Part shown: positions 55,833-64,000 of the stretch, one piece after another
Layout of the letters: the number at the start of each line of letters is the position of its first letter
How positions within the stretch are numbered: the stretch's first letter is position 1
NCBI GenBank assembly: GCA_948567375.1
Contig: OX419757.1
Span: 10,850,001-10,914,000 of the forward strand
Source: Lunularia cruciata
Taxonomy: Eukaryota > Streptophyta > Marchantiopsida > Lunulariales > Lunulariaceae
Length of the DNA: 64,000 bases
Reading direction: 5' to 3'
The notes under the pieces: model-generated
The model's input: only the letters and a program-made list of their open reading frames with translations
Database searches by the model: none
Told to the model about the DNA's origin: nothing
Made by a program: the position numbers and the translations under genes

Positions 55833-56894
55833 CTACTGCACCAACTGATCTGCATGCTGCTGCAATGCCTCCTCTGAACTCCACAATGGAACATCCAAGG
55901 TGGATGGAACAATCCCACTCGTACTCCATAGCCGAGTGATCTCCTCTGGTACTGGAGTATCCTCTGCATGGGCGTTCCCCTCCAACAAGTCACTAGGCCA
56001 AGTAACTGCACCGCTGAAAGCCAAAACTGATGCTGCCATGGTCCCGGACTGTAGTGAGCCAAGACTGCCACTACTAAAGCGTACTAGTAGGCGACATACC
56101 CGTCCCTCACTAGAGTGCCAACCAGGTCTATAAGAGGCTGTCTCCTCCCAATAGTCAATGCTGAAACCCATAGGGTATAACACTGCTCCCCCAACTAGCA
56201 CATCATAGAACTCAGCTATCGTCGCAATAGCCTGAGCTCTCACCACCGAGCTATCAGTCGGATGACCAGGCTGAACCTGGACAACAAGCTCTCCACGTGT
56301 GATGTACTGTGTCGAACCACCACCAAGAGATGTCTGGATCTGAAATGGACACCTCTCCACATCGGTCTTCCGTAACTCCAGACCAACAACTGCAGCCTTC
56401 CCCAACATAAGGGGCTGCGCACCAGAGTCTAACAAGACTCTCTGTGGTGTATAGACCTTCCCTGAAGGTCCCACTAAACGAAAGATCCCCCTCTGGTTAT
56501 CCAATAGGAGAACACCAGGTGTAAACCGTGCTCTCTCAAAGGCCGGTCTAGCTGGCAACTCCTCCAGTCTAGCCGCTGCTGCCTGCCATAAACCACTGGT
56601 CGCTGAACGGATCCCATGCTCCTCAACCAAGTCAGCTCCACTACCAACCACCTCTGCTCTAGTAGTAGGAACTGCACCATCCCTACTCTCACACAACGTG
56701 GCAGCCAACCGGAACACTGGGGCTGGGTCAACTCCCAATGTAAACATGTCACTGGCTGAAAATAAAGGATGCCGCATAATCAGCTGAGCCGCCTCCAACA
56801 TCATGCTAGACTCAGTTTGTGTAGTAGCAGGTGGCTGACTAGCAGGTACTCCATCACCACCTACCACACCTGCACTGGGACGTCTAGGAACCAT
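55833..56894 (-). CDS. Retropepsin-containing polyprotein, N-terminal to the methyltransferase
   Basis: 353 codons from the Met at 56894 (MVPRRPSAGVVGGDGVPASQ) to TAG at 55833. The open frame extends to 56981, but those bases belong to the leader of F, so the start at 56894 is a junction and the true N-terminus may be missing. Residues 20-150 are Ala-rich and unassigned. The protease has VLLDSGAQPLML (Asp-Ser-Gly at 56429), a flap-like YITRGELVVQV and DVLVGGAVLYPMGFSIDYWE, the usual C-terminal signature. An acidic tail (PVPEEITRLWS) leads to CAG TAG GCT and on into the methyltransferase. Confidence 0.75.
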   Translation of the reverse strand: MVPRRPSAGVVGGDGVPASQPPATTQTESSMMLEAAQLIMRHPLFSASDMFTLGVDPAPVFRLAATLCESRDGAVPTTRAEVVGSGADLVEEHGIRSATSGLWQAAAARLEELPARPAFERARFTPGVLLLDNQRGIFRLVGPSGKVYTPQRVLLDSGAQPLMLGKAAVVGLELRKTDVERCPFQIQTSLGGGSTQYITRGELVVQVQPGHPTDSSVVRAQAIATIAEFYDVLVGGAVLYPMGFSIDYWEETASYRPGWHSSEGRVCRLLVRFSSGSLGSLQSGTMAASVLAFSGAVTWPSDLLEGNAHAEDTPVPEEITRLWSTSGIVPSTLDVPLWSSEEALQQHADQLVQ

Positions 56895-57036
56895 GGATGT
56901 TGTAATATGAGTGAAATAGGAGGAATGGAGACTGTAATATACTAGTTGAGAGATATGAGTGAAATTGTGAGGAATGGTCAATTCTGCAAAGTGGAGATCT
57001 CATGCATGAGGAGTTTGAGAGCAACAAAAAGCATGT

Positions 57037-57537
57037 TTGAGTGTTCAGATTTATCTTGGGAACATGGAGGGTCACCAAGAGTGGAAATTGAGACTATGCA
57101 AGGTTCCCCAAGGGTTTAAGGTGATTTTAGGGGTGAATTTGAGGAAAAGAGAGTTTACAATAGAATTTGAAGAGAGTGTTGAGAGGATCCAAAAACCTAC
57201 ACCACTTGGAGGAAAGAGTGAGTCTAAGTGCTTTCTATGTGGAGAGAAGAGACATAAGGCAAGTTCATGTCCATTGACCTTTGAGAGCAAGAGATTGAGA
57301 GAAAAGAGAGGCTTACTTGACTTGGGTTTGCATGTTGGACCTTCTTCACCAAGATTAGGAGGGAGAAGATCTAAGACCAAGGAGTTGTGTGACGTTTGTG
57401 GAGTTGAAGGACTTCCAAAAGGACATGAGTGTAGTGGAGTAAAATCACTTTTGGAGACTTTGGTGAAGGATATTGGAGAGAGTCTTAATACAACTATAGA
57501 AATACTACCACCTTCATCAGCTAGTTCTCAAGATTAG
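57037..57537 (+). CDS. Pre-gag zinc-finger protein of element F
   Basis: 166 residues, open, upstream of gag by 216 bases. It has an intact CCHC knuckle CFLCGEKRHKASSCPL (about residues 66-81) and a second cluster CDVCGVEGLPKGHECSG (about 120-136), which may form another zinc site. Before them is a basic-acidic stretch FEESVERIQKPTPLGG. The copy in E (38485-37952) aligns along its length. Position between primer site and gag is unusual for Ty3/gypsy. Role unknown; nucleic-acid binding is likely from the knuckle. Confidence 0.6.
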   Translation: MSVQIYLGNMEGHQEWKLRLCKVPQGFKVILGVNLRKREFTIEFEESVERIQKPTPLGGKSESKCFLCGEKRHKASSCPLTFESKRLREKRGLLDLGLHVGPSSPRLGGRRSKTKELCDVCGVEGLPKGHECSGVKSLLETLVKDIGESLNTTIEILPPSSASSQD

Positions 57538-57753
57538 TGATGGAGATAATCTTTCAACTTATGGATAAACTATCCATGAGGGTTCAATTAATATGCACTC
57601 TAGGATTTGATGTTGCTATAGAAGTCTTGGAGAAAACTGAGCCTTTTGTGTTCCCTAGGGTGGATTACTCTCAAATGGTGCTAGTTTTGTACATATAGAA
57701 AAGAAAAGAAAAAAAGAAAAATTGAGAGAAAAGAAAGATAGTGAGAGGTTAAG

Positions 57754-59226
57754 ATGGGGAAACTTCCGGTTTTCTTTGGCAAGAATGGAGAAGATGTGGA
57801 GGCCTTTGTGAGAGACTTTGAGAGAGCTTGCATAGGAAATAATGAGAGGACAAAGAATGAGTGGGCTTCATTATTACCAGATTTCTTTGAGGATGCAGCA
57901 CTTACATGGTATGAGTCAGAATAACAAAAGAGAGAGAGGAGAGATGGGAAAGAGGAGTCTTGGGAGACTTTGACTTCAGCACTCATTGAGAACTTTCTTC
58001 CTGATGAGAGTAATGAGATATTGATGACTGAGGGTAACCTTTCTCAAGCAAGAAACTGGAGAGAAAGTGAGAGTCTATGTGGAAAGAGTGGAAAAGTTAG
58101 AGTCCTGATTTCGCATAATGTTGAGGAAGAGTAGGGATGATGTGGAGACTACTATGATTGGCATAGGGGCCATGCTCACCAAGAATTTTGTGGGATTTTG
58201 AGGCCACAAATGAGAAGCAAGGTGAGATATGAGAAACTTTCTTCCAAGGTGAAGCTATCAAAATTGTAATTCGTATCGAGGAGAGTTTGGAAGGAAATGA
58301 GAGTGATTTGGTGGTGAAGGACGTTGTGCATCCTCCTCAAGGTTACAAGTATGGTGGAACTTCTGATACTTTGGTGGCAAGGGTTGCACCACAAGTAGTA
58401 GTTGCTCCAATTCTTGCACCTCCACCAAAGGATCCACTTCAAACCATCATAGAACAACTTGCGGATCTCAAGATCAATGTGGTGCAACTATGGGAGAAGA
58501 GAGAGGTGGATCAGAATGTAGGGAGAGGGCCTAGGAGTTATGGAAACTATCCATATAGAGGAGGCCAACCAGCCAATAATTTCAATGATAGAAATTGTTT
58601 TGGTTGTGGAGGAAGAGGCCATATCCAAAGGAATTGCCCAAATTCCACTTACCATGGAGGAAGGGGTTATGAGGGAGCCAATAGAGGGAAAGAGGGAGGT
58701 AGTGAAACCCAAGTGGCTCCTAATCCAAACAAAGGTAACGGGATAGCATCCATAGATGTGGTTGAGAGCAAGTATGAGAAGGGAGAGTGCTCAAACTCCA
58801 AGGGTCTTTATTTGGAGCTTTTGGGACAAGAGAAAAAGAGAGCTCGTTTTGCAAAGGATCTTCACTCTTCTCAAGGATTTACTCCAAGCACGGATACTCC
58901 TATATCTACTAGGAGAACTCACACCTCAACACCATTAACAACAAAGACTCCAAGGAAGAAGTTGGGGATGGAGGATTTCTTGATTTCAAAGCAAACAATG
59001 GAAAACAATGGAACTACAATGTGTTGGAGGATGTTGGTAGTCACAAGGCTAATATCACAGTGGGCCAATTGATTGCTTTGAACCCTACCTTGAGAAAGGA
59101 GCTTAGAGGTGGTTTGAGTTCTACAAGGAGCAAGAGGAAGAAGAAGGCAAAAGCTCCAATATCAATGGAGGTGGTGGCTGCCAAGCCAGCACCATGGGCG
59201 GCTTGTGAATATGCTTCCAAAAATTG
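57754..59226 (+). pseudogene. Gag of element F
   Basis: Begins MGKLPVFFGKNGEDVEAFVR, then WASLLPDFFEDAALTWYESE before TAA near 57922. Later parts are HPPQGYKYGGTSDTLVARVA (58330), an intact knuckle CFGCGGRGHIQRNC (58596-58637) and KTPRKKLGMEDFL (58950). Frame changes separate them. It resembles plant retrotransposon gag with a single knuckle. Confidence 0.8.
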
Positions 59227-59888
59227 ATGTGAGAGTGAATGGTCCCAACATCAAGGATGCACTTGTTGATGGAGGATCACCAGTAAATGCCATGTCAAAA
59301 AGGTTGATGAAGAAGTTGGGTATGATACTCTCAAGACCTTCAACATTTGTGGTGAGCATGGCAAACAAGCAACAAGTTAGACCAATAGGAGTGATGGATA
59401 AAGTGGTAGTTTCAGTTATGGGAGTTCAAAATCTCATGACTATCCAAATCTTGAAGGATTCAAGATATGACTTACTTCTTGGGAGGCCATGGTTGAGAGC
59501 AACATGCACAACTAATTGATGGCACAAAGGTACTTGAGGATTGGTCCATCAAACCATAAAGTCACAGTTCGTGTGACTAACACCACCAACACTTCACATT
59601 CAAAAACACCATCTTCTAATTATTGGGAATCGGGTTTTGAAGAAGGAGCTTCAGGTGTGGACACAAGCATGGAAGAGGAAATTTCCATGGAAAAGGATGA
59701 ATCTGAATCTGATTCAGATGTGTATCCTTTGTGTGCTATGGAGTTTGCACCTAAGCCAAAGGTTTTGAAGGACCCTGATAAATCACCATTGACACTTGAG
59801 GAGGTAAAGAGAAGGTTAGCTACCCTCAAGTATGGCCCAAATGTTACCAAGGAGGAGAAGGTGAGATTTGAGGAGATTTTCTGTGATA
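59205..59888 (+). pseudogene. Retropepsin and linker of element F
   Basis: KIDVRVNGPNIKDALVDGGS then PVNAMS is an intact-looking active site half (Asp-Gly-Gly). STFVVSMANKQQVRPIGVMD and YDLLLGRPWLRATC complete the protease to 59519, all in one open frame of 104 codons. The acidic linker (59516-59888) with SESDSDVYPLCAMEFAPKPK follows and is then cut by the LTR junction. Confidence 0.8.
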
Positions 59889-60283
59889 GCCCAAGGATAG
59901 CCCATGTGAAGGAATCCTCGACTTAGTGGTTGGGTCAAGATAGGATCACATGCTAGTGGAATATGCCCATGTGAATGGATATTCTTTTATACTTTTTGAC
60001 TTTACTTGAATTTTAGTCTAGTAGCTTGAGTTACTATGGTAATAAGTAACTTTGGTGTGTAACTATTTCAAAAGTATATAAACAAGGGGTGAGGAGGTAC
60101 TCATCATCCTTTCATTTTCAACTATCTCTCTCATTGAGTTCTCTAGTGAGCAATGTCTTGAGTCTTGGAATGTTAGCCCTGGAGTAGTATGATAGGTTGG
60201 GGTTCCTTGCCTTCTTAGTCCATAGTGCACTACAATAATAGCCATCACAGGTTCATCCTGAGTGAGAGACAGGCTGGCTCATA
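59889..60283 (+). repeat. 3' LTR of element F, last 395 bases
   Basis: Matches 52473-52869 and ends GGCTGGCTCATA (CACA changed to CATA). The junction falls within ATAGCCCAAGGATAGCCC, close to the LTR's own ATAGTCCAAGGATAGCCC, so short similarity may have guided the deletion. Confidence 0.8.
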
Positions 60284-61508
60284 GCACATCCAAGCTGTTG
60301 TCTGAAATCAGCAACTAGTCCCCTTCATTGATAGGCATTGGCTGCAGGCAGTGAGTCTTGTCAAAGTATATCTTGTTCCTTAGCCTCCCTTCCTTCACCT
60401 TCTTGCATGACACTTGTATTTTCTATGGTGTCAGGTTAAAGTGCTCAATTCTACGCAAAATGAATTCCTTTGTAGACACATTATCTTCCCACTGAATAGT
60501 TCTCCAACTAACAATGCACCTACTTATTATGCCCTCCACAAGCATAATAGGTAAGTGCCCTAATACTAATTCAGCAGGTGGCATTCCAGTCACCAAGCTG
60601 CAAGTCAACCTATCAGCCATAAGCGTTAAGGGCAGCAAATTAGGTCATCCGTATGTCTCACCTTGGCAAGCCTTCACCAAAGCATTCACTATTGGTGGAT
60701 GACCTTGTTCACTCTTACCGCTAGCTTCCAGATTGTAGGCAATAGTCAGGTTCAGTTTGATGTTGAACTTAGCAAAGACGTCAGCTTCTTCCCTTGCATC
60801 CAACTCTCCTCAATCTGCCCTCATCCGGGGAGAAACACCCGTGCATGGCAATGATATCCTCTAAGACAAACTGACACACTTGTTGCGTATCTGTAGACAA
60901 TAATGCTCTTCCTTCTACATAATTAGATAGATCTTTCTTAGCCAGTATTAGATATTTAGCTCCTCGGACTCCTAAGGGCATATGAACCAAGTCCAAAACC
61001 CACTGAAAATCAGAGGGTAAGTGGGTTTCAAACCATCTCTGTGCCTTACCTTGGAGTAGATCTAAAAACTTCATAGGTTTCCACATATTGTCATACCTTT
61101 GTATAAATACCTGGCCACTAGTACCTATCCCTGTATGTACCCTGAACCCCATGATGTCTGGCAACATCCGCATCATGCAACTCTTGTAGCACTCTCTGCT
61201 TTGTCTCCTCATCTCCCAACACTTGTAGTGGAACTCCAAAGCTGCCCTTGGGACTTTTCCAAAGATACCCGTCCTTCAACAGAAATTTATTGGATCTCCT
61301 TCTAATCTTCTCAAACTCTTCTCTGGTACATTCAGGGTTCCTCTCTAGAGACCTAATATACTTCCCAACAACCAATAGATCATCCTACTACAATTCTTCT
61401 CTAAAGGGTAAGTTCAAACCCAATTCATGCACATCCACCATATAGTCATTCCCAACTTCTTCATAACATGCTTTAGACAACATATCAGCCACGGGATTGT
61501 CTTTCCCA
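60284..61508 (-). pseudogene. RNase H end and integrase of a different Ty3/gypsy lineage
   Basis: The minus strand reads GKDNPVADMLSKACY (RNase H end, 61490), EEFEKIRRRSNKFLLKDGYL, the zinc region EETKQRVLQELHDADVARHH, and core parts VLDLVHMPLGVRGAKYLILA (first catalytic Asp), VCQFVLEDIIAMHGCF, then EASGKSEQGHPPIVNALVKA (Glu of the triad) and MADRLTCSLVTGMPPAELVL. The LVHMP and HGCF motifs differ from those of families 1-3. At least three frame changes and stops; the second catalytic Asp was not found. It might be the lineage that donated the protease-methyltransferase block, but the order does not allow one element. Confidence 0.75.
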
Positions 61509-61510
61509 AC

Positions 61511-64000
61511 TTGTGGTGCACACATTTTTTTTTTCAAAATAGAGAAGAAGAAGTGTATAGAGAAGTCGGATTGCGCCTGTATGGCCAAAGAAGGCGAAGA
61601 AAAGAGTCTTCGGGATGAAACCCAAAGTAAAGTGACTTTGGGTCATAAGGCAAAGAACTCGGAAATGCCCTGTCAGCATAACCGGAAGTAAGGAGTCTTC
61701 ATATCGGGGGGAGCTCAACCCAAGGTGAAGTCTGTCTAACAACCTTTTGTCAGGGCGAGAAGTTCAAGAAGGGACCGTTCAAAATCGCCGGCCCATACGT
61801 GCAAAGTATGATTGACAGTGACAAGTGCATGCAGGAGGTGTGATTTGTTGGTAGAAACTCAAAGTGAAGAGAGACAAAGAAAGCGCAACTCTATAAAAAT
61901 TGAGCTCGTGACAAAGCAATGTCGAGCAATTTTCCTTTGCCGTTGAGAAGTTGTCTTGCAAGTGATCGTGGGAAGGGAAATAGAGTTGGAGACGTGCTAG
62001 TGTGTAAGGGAGAAGTCAAGAGAGTGAAACCGAGAGATGGGAGGAGGAAAGAAGAACTCCAAATTTGTAGTGAGGAATCATGCGATTTGGAGGTTAGACG
62101 TAATCGTAAGAATAGAAGTCTTGAGCAAACTTTGGATTACGTTCTTGGCATGGAACTGGAATGTTAGTTTTCTAGGGTTCATGACTGAGATCATCAAGAG
62201 AAAGTGTCTCGATGGGCTCGAGGGAGAAGGGAAGAGAGTCGGATTGGAGACTAGTACTCGGGAAGGAAGCAGGCACGGAGCAAGGTGCCACGTTCTTGGA
62301 GAATGGAGAGATAGCCAAGGAAACCCAAGAAGTGAGAGATGCATTCTTGTCAAAGCGGACGAAGAATGGGTACAAAGTGGAGAGTTACAAAGATCTTGTC
62401 AAGAGGGGAATTGTGAGTGCTCTAATGGCAATCTTGAAGCCGGAGAGAACAACCTATGTGCTGAAACACCAAGCGGTGTTCTTTCACAAATTGTTTGCAG
62501 GAGAACCAATCAATTGGGCAAGGTGTTTCCATGGGAGAACACGACAAATGGTGTTAAATCTGCAAGATAAATTGCCTCCTCACTACATCATGTTGTTTGC
62601 AGCACACTTCTGCCTTGGGTTGAATTTGCTGAACTCGGATAGTGTTGCATTTCCATCTCGATTTAAGAAGGGAGGTCGATGTAGAGGAGCCGCAGTACAT
62701 CTTACAAATTAGAAGCATAGATAAGTACTACAAGAAGATGGGGAAGAATGTGGAGATAGAAGTGAGTAATCCAAAATCGAAGAAGAGAAGTCGGCAGGGC
62801 AAAGCCGAAGACAAGACAAAACCTTGGAAGACCAAGAGAGGAAACTTGAGGCAAGGAATGGTGGGGATCGAGTCAGAAGACAAAGACTTGGAAGGTGAAG
62901 CCGAGTGCAAGTCCAAAGATTCGGAACGTGAGGAGGAGCCCAAGCTAACGCTACAAAGTGGAGATACTAGTAGCGATAGCAATGAAGGTGGAGAAATGAC
63001 ATCGGTGCCAGTTGCTGTAGAGGAGGAAGAAGAAGTGTAGGCAAAGACCAAGGCCGAGGACAACATGAAGTTGGAGGATGAGATACTCAAGGCCAAAGAG
63101 AAGAAGATCGCAGTTCAGAGGGGAGTTTGCTCGAGATGCAAGGTGAAGTGTGATGCAGGTCCAAGTAAAGCAAAAGAAGACGTGAACAAAAGCTCGGGAA
63201 GCAAGGCGTCAGTTCCAATACGAAGACGGCAACAAAGAAGGCAAGTATTGGATGAACAAGAAGTGAGAAGGGAGATTGCTATGCAAGAGGAGGTAGTGGC
63301 GAGTGATGGAGTAGAGTACCTGTGGGATGTCGTGTGTCCACTGTTGATGAAATTGGAGCACAAGAAGAAGGAAATGCAGTCATTGTGTTCAAAAGTGAAG
63401 ATAGTGTTGTAGGTCTTAGTGCAATTAGAAGAAGAGAACTCGGAGTTGAAGAAAATCATAACCCAAGGTGAGGAGGAAAGTGAAGTACTACAAGCGGAGG
63501 CAGTAGTGAAGACTCAGGTAATTGAAGACCTGAAGAGAGAAGTGAGATATTGAGAGGAGCTTGTTAAGAAGAGTGACATAGCAAGGGAAAGACAAGTAGC
63601 AAAATATGAGATTTTGAAGCAGTAGTTTGCTGATTCAAGAGTAGAACTTATCCATGCTATGGCAAGGGTAGCAGCAAAGGAACAAGAGCTTGATAGGGTG
63701 ATGGAGAGTGTAGAAGAGAAGAAGCAACTCTGGCAAAGAGAGTTAGCAGCATGATATAGGGAAGAAGAGAGATTACAAGAGTTACTTCGTAATCAGGAGG
63801 AGAAGATTGTAGAAGAAGGAATTCTGAGAAGGAGAAGGAAACGGTGAAAGCTGAGTTCAAAGCAGAGTTGGCGATGTATAGGGAAGATTGGCGATCGAGA
63901 GCGAGAAAGAAAAATGCGATTGGAGCCGTTGAAGAAGATTGTCCTCAAGATGAACGTGATGTTGAGTATAGAGGCCAGTGTTCAAATTGAAGAGACAAGG
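61511..64000 (+). mobile_element. Family-1 LTR, 5' part, runs off the window
   Basis: TGTGGTGCACACATTTTTTT resembles the TGTGGTACCCACATTTTTT start of the other copies. From 61540 similarity to the solo LTR is clear. The first bases overlap the RNase H remnant, so the true edge may be some bases to the right. Whether a full element follows cannot be seen. Confidence 0.65.
62037..64000 (+). pseudogene. U3-encoded coiled-coil protein, best N-terminal copy
   Basis: Starts MGGGKKNSKFVVRNHAIWRL, aligned with the start at 6257. The N-terminal domain is readable through FLAWNWNVSF, NGYKVESYKDLVKRGI, KPERTTYV, QAVFFHKLFAGEPINWARCF, RTRQMV and ALFAAHFC-like MLFAAHFCLGLNLL (62212-62640). A linker and a Cys pair CSRCKVKC at 63130 follow, then the coiled coil from 63290. 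Decay: frame changes near 62220 and 62640, TAG at 63410 and 63623, TGA at 63551 where the copy at 54967-53834 has sense codons. It leaves the window before the C-terminal tail. Confidence 0.7.

Larger units (their letters stand above)
53040..56894 (-). mobile_element. Chimera G: methyltransferase frame joined to a family-1 LTR 3' half
   Basis: The left part (53040 to about 54945) is the complement of a family-1 LTR 3' half, with the proper end TGTGACAACC. The right part (about 54945-56894) is a protease-methyltransferase frame that is visibly richer in G and C than its neighbours. The two meet inside codons of both frames. The right edge abuts the leader of F with no TG end and no target duplication. 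The whole is well preserved compared with the rest of the window, so it is fairly recent. Confidence 0.65.
52178..60283 (+). mobile_element. Family-2 Ty3/gypsy element F, internally deleted and split
   Basis: 5' LTR (52178-52869), leader, pre-gag zinc frame, gag and protease match element E. RT, RNase H, integrase and the first part of the 3' LTR are missing, since the protease-RT linker joins the LTR near 59889. The leader is replaced between 53040 and 56894 by chimera G, and about 530 bases of leader are lost there. No target duplication is seen. Confidence 0.8.

Noticed and set aside
56895-56981. N-terminal 29 codons extending the protease-methyltransferase frame
   Set aside because: These bases are leader of element F, matched by element E, so they belong to the flank and not to the gene.
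60284-61508. Integrase belonging to the same copy as the methyltransferase block
   Set aside because: On the minus strand it lies upstream of the protease, whereas integrase should follow it, and element F separates them.

Overview
The window is nuclear DNA from a land plant. It holds two intact small secreted-protein genes with TATA promoters, set in layered, mostly decayed Ty3/gypsy LTR retrotransposons. Primer sites match plant tRNA-Asp and tRNA-iMet. A DNMT3-type (non-rearranged) methyltransferase gene inside a retroelement recalls early streptophytes, so a bryophyte is my best guess, at low confidence. I see no bacterial features, CRISPR array, rRNA or tRNA gene.

Layout. 1-10623: the 3' part of a Ty3/gypsy element (element A, family 1), whose 3' LTR is interrupted by a complete solo LTR (5690-9372) of the same family with a GCCAC target duplication. 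10624-12665: inverted and direct scraps of the same LTR. 12666-22020: low-repeat DNA with an extensin-like gene (18140-19231, +) inside a 3.9 kb unit that is tandemly duplicated; the second unit has lost the gene. 22021-41010: a second family-1 element (D), split by a 13.4 kb family-2 element (E, minus strand, 26611-39992), itself split by a chromodomain-carrying Ty3/gypsy element (28458-34023, +). 41011-49500: low-repeat DNA with a degenerate paralog (41385, +) and an intact Asp/His-rich paralog (43603-44073, -) of the extensin-like gene, plus blocks duplicated from elsewhere in the window. 49560-51480: a non-LTR-type reverse transcriptase pseudogene. 52178-60283: a second family-2 element (F), broken by a minus-strand chimera (G, 53040-56894) joining the 3' half of a family-1 LTR to a protease-methyltransferase frame. 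60284-61508: RNase H/integrase remnant of a different Ty3/gypsy lineage. 61511-64000: another family-1 LTR running off the window.

Two systems stand out. First, family 1 has LTRs of 3.0-3.7 kb that carry, in U3, a long reading frame for an acidic coiled-coil protein. The polypurine tract lies before this frame and the TATA-like promoter after it, so the protein is part of the LTR itself. Second, the minus-strand frame at 56894-54909 encodes a retropepsin followed, after one in-frame TAG, by a full DNMT3-like cytosine-5 methyltransferase catalytic domain. Both are far better preserved than the other retroelement genes here.

The small secreted proteins (18140, 41385, 43603) share a signal-peptide start, an Asp-rich body and, in the two intact ones, the C-terminal motif SKWYKGRKPCK. 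They lie with duplicated flanking blocks in inverted order, which suggests an old inverted segmental duplication into which about 19 kb of nested retrotransposons later inserted.
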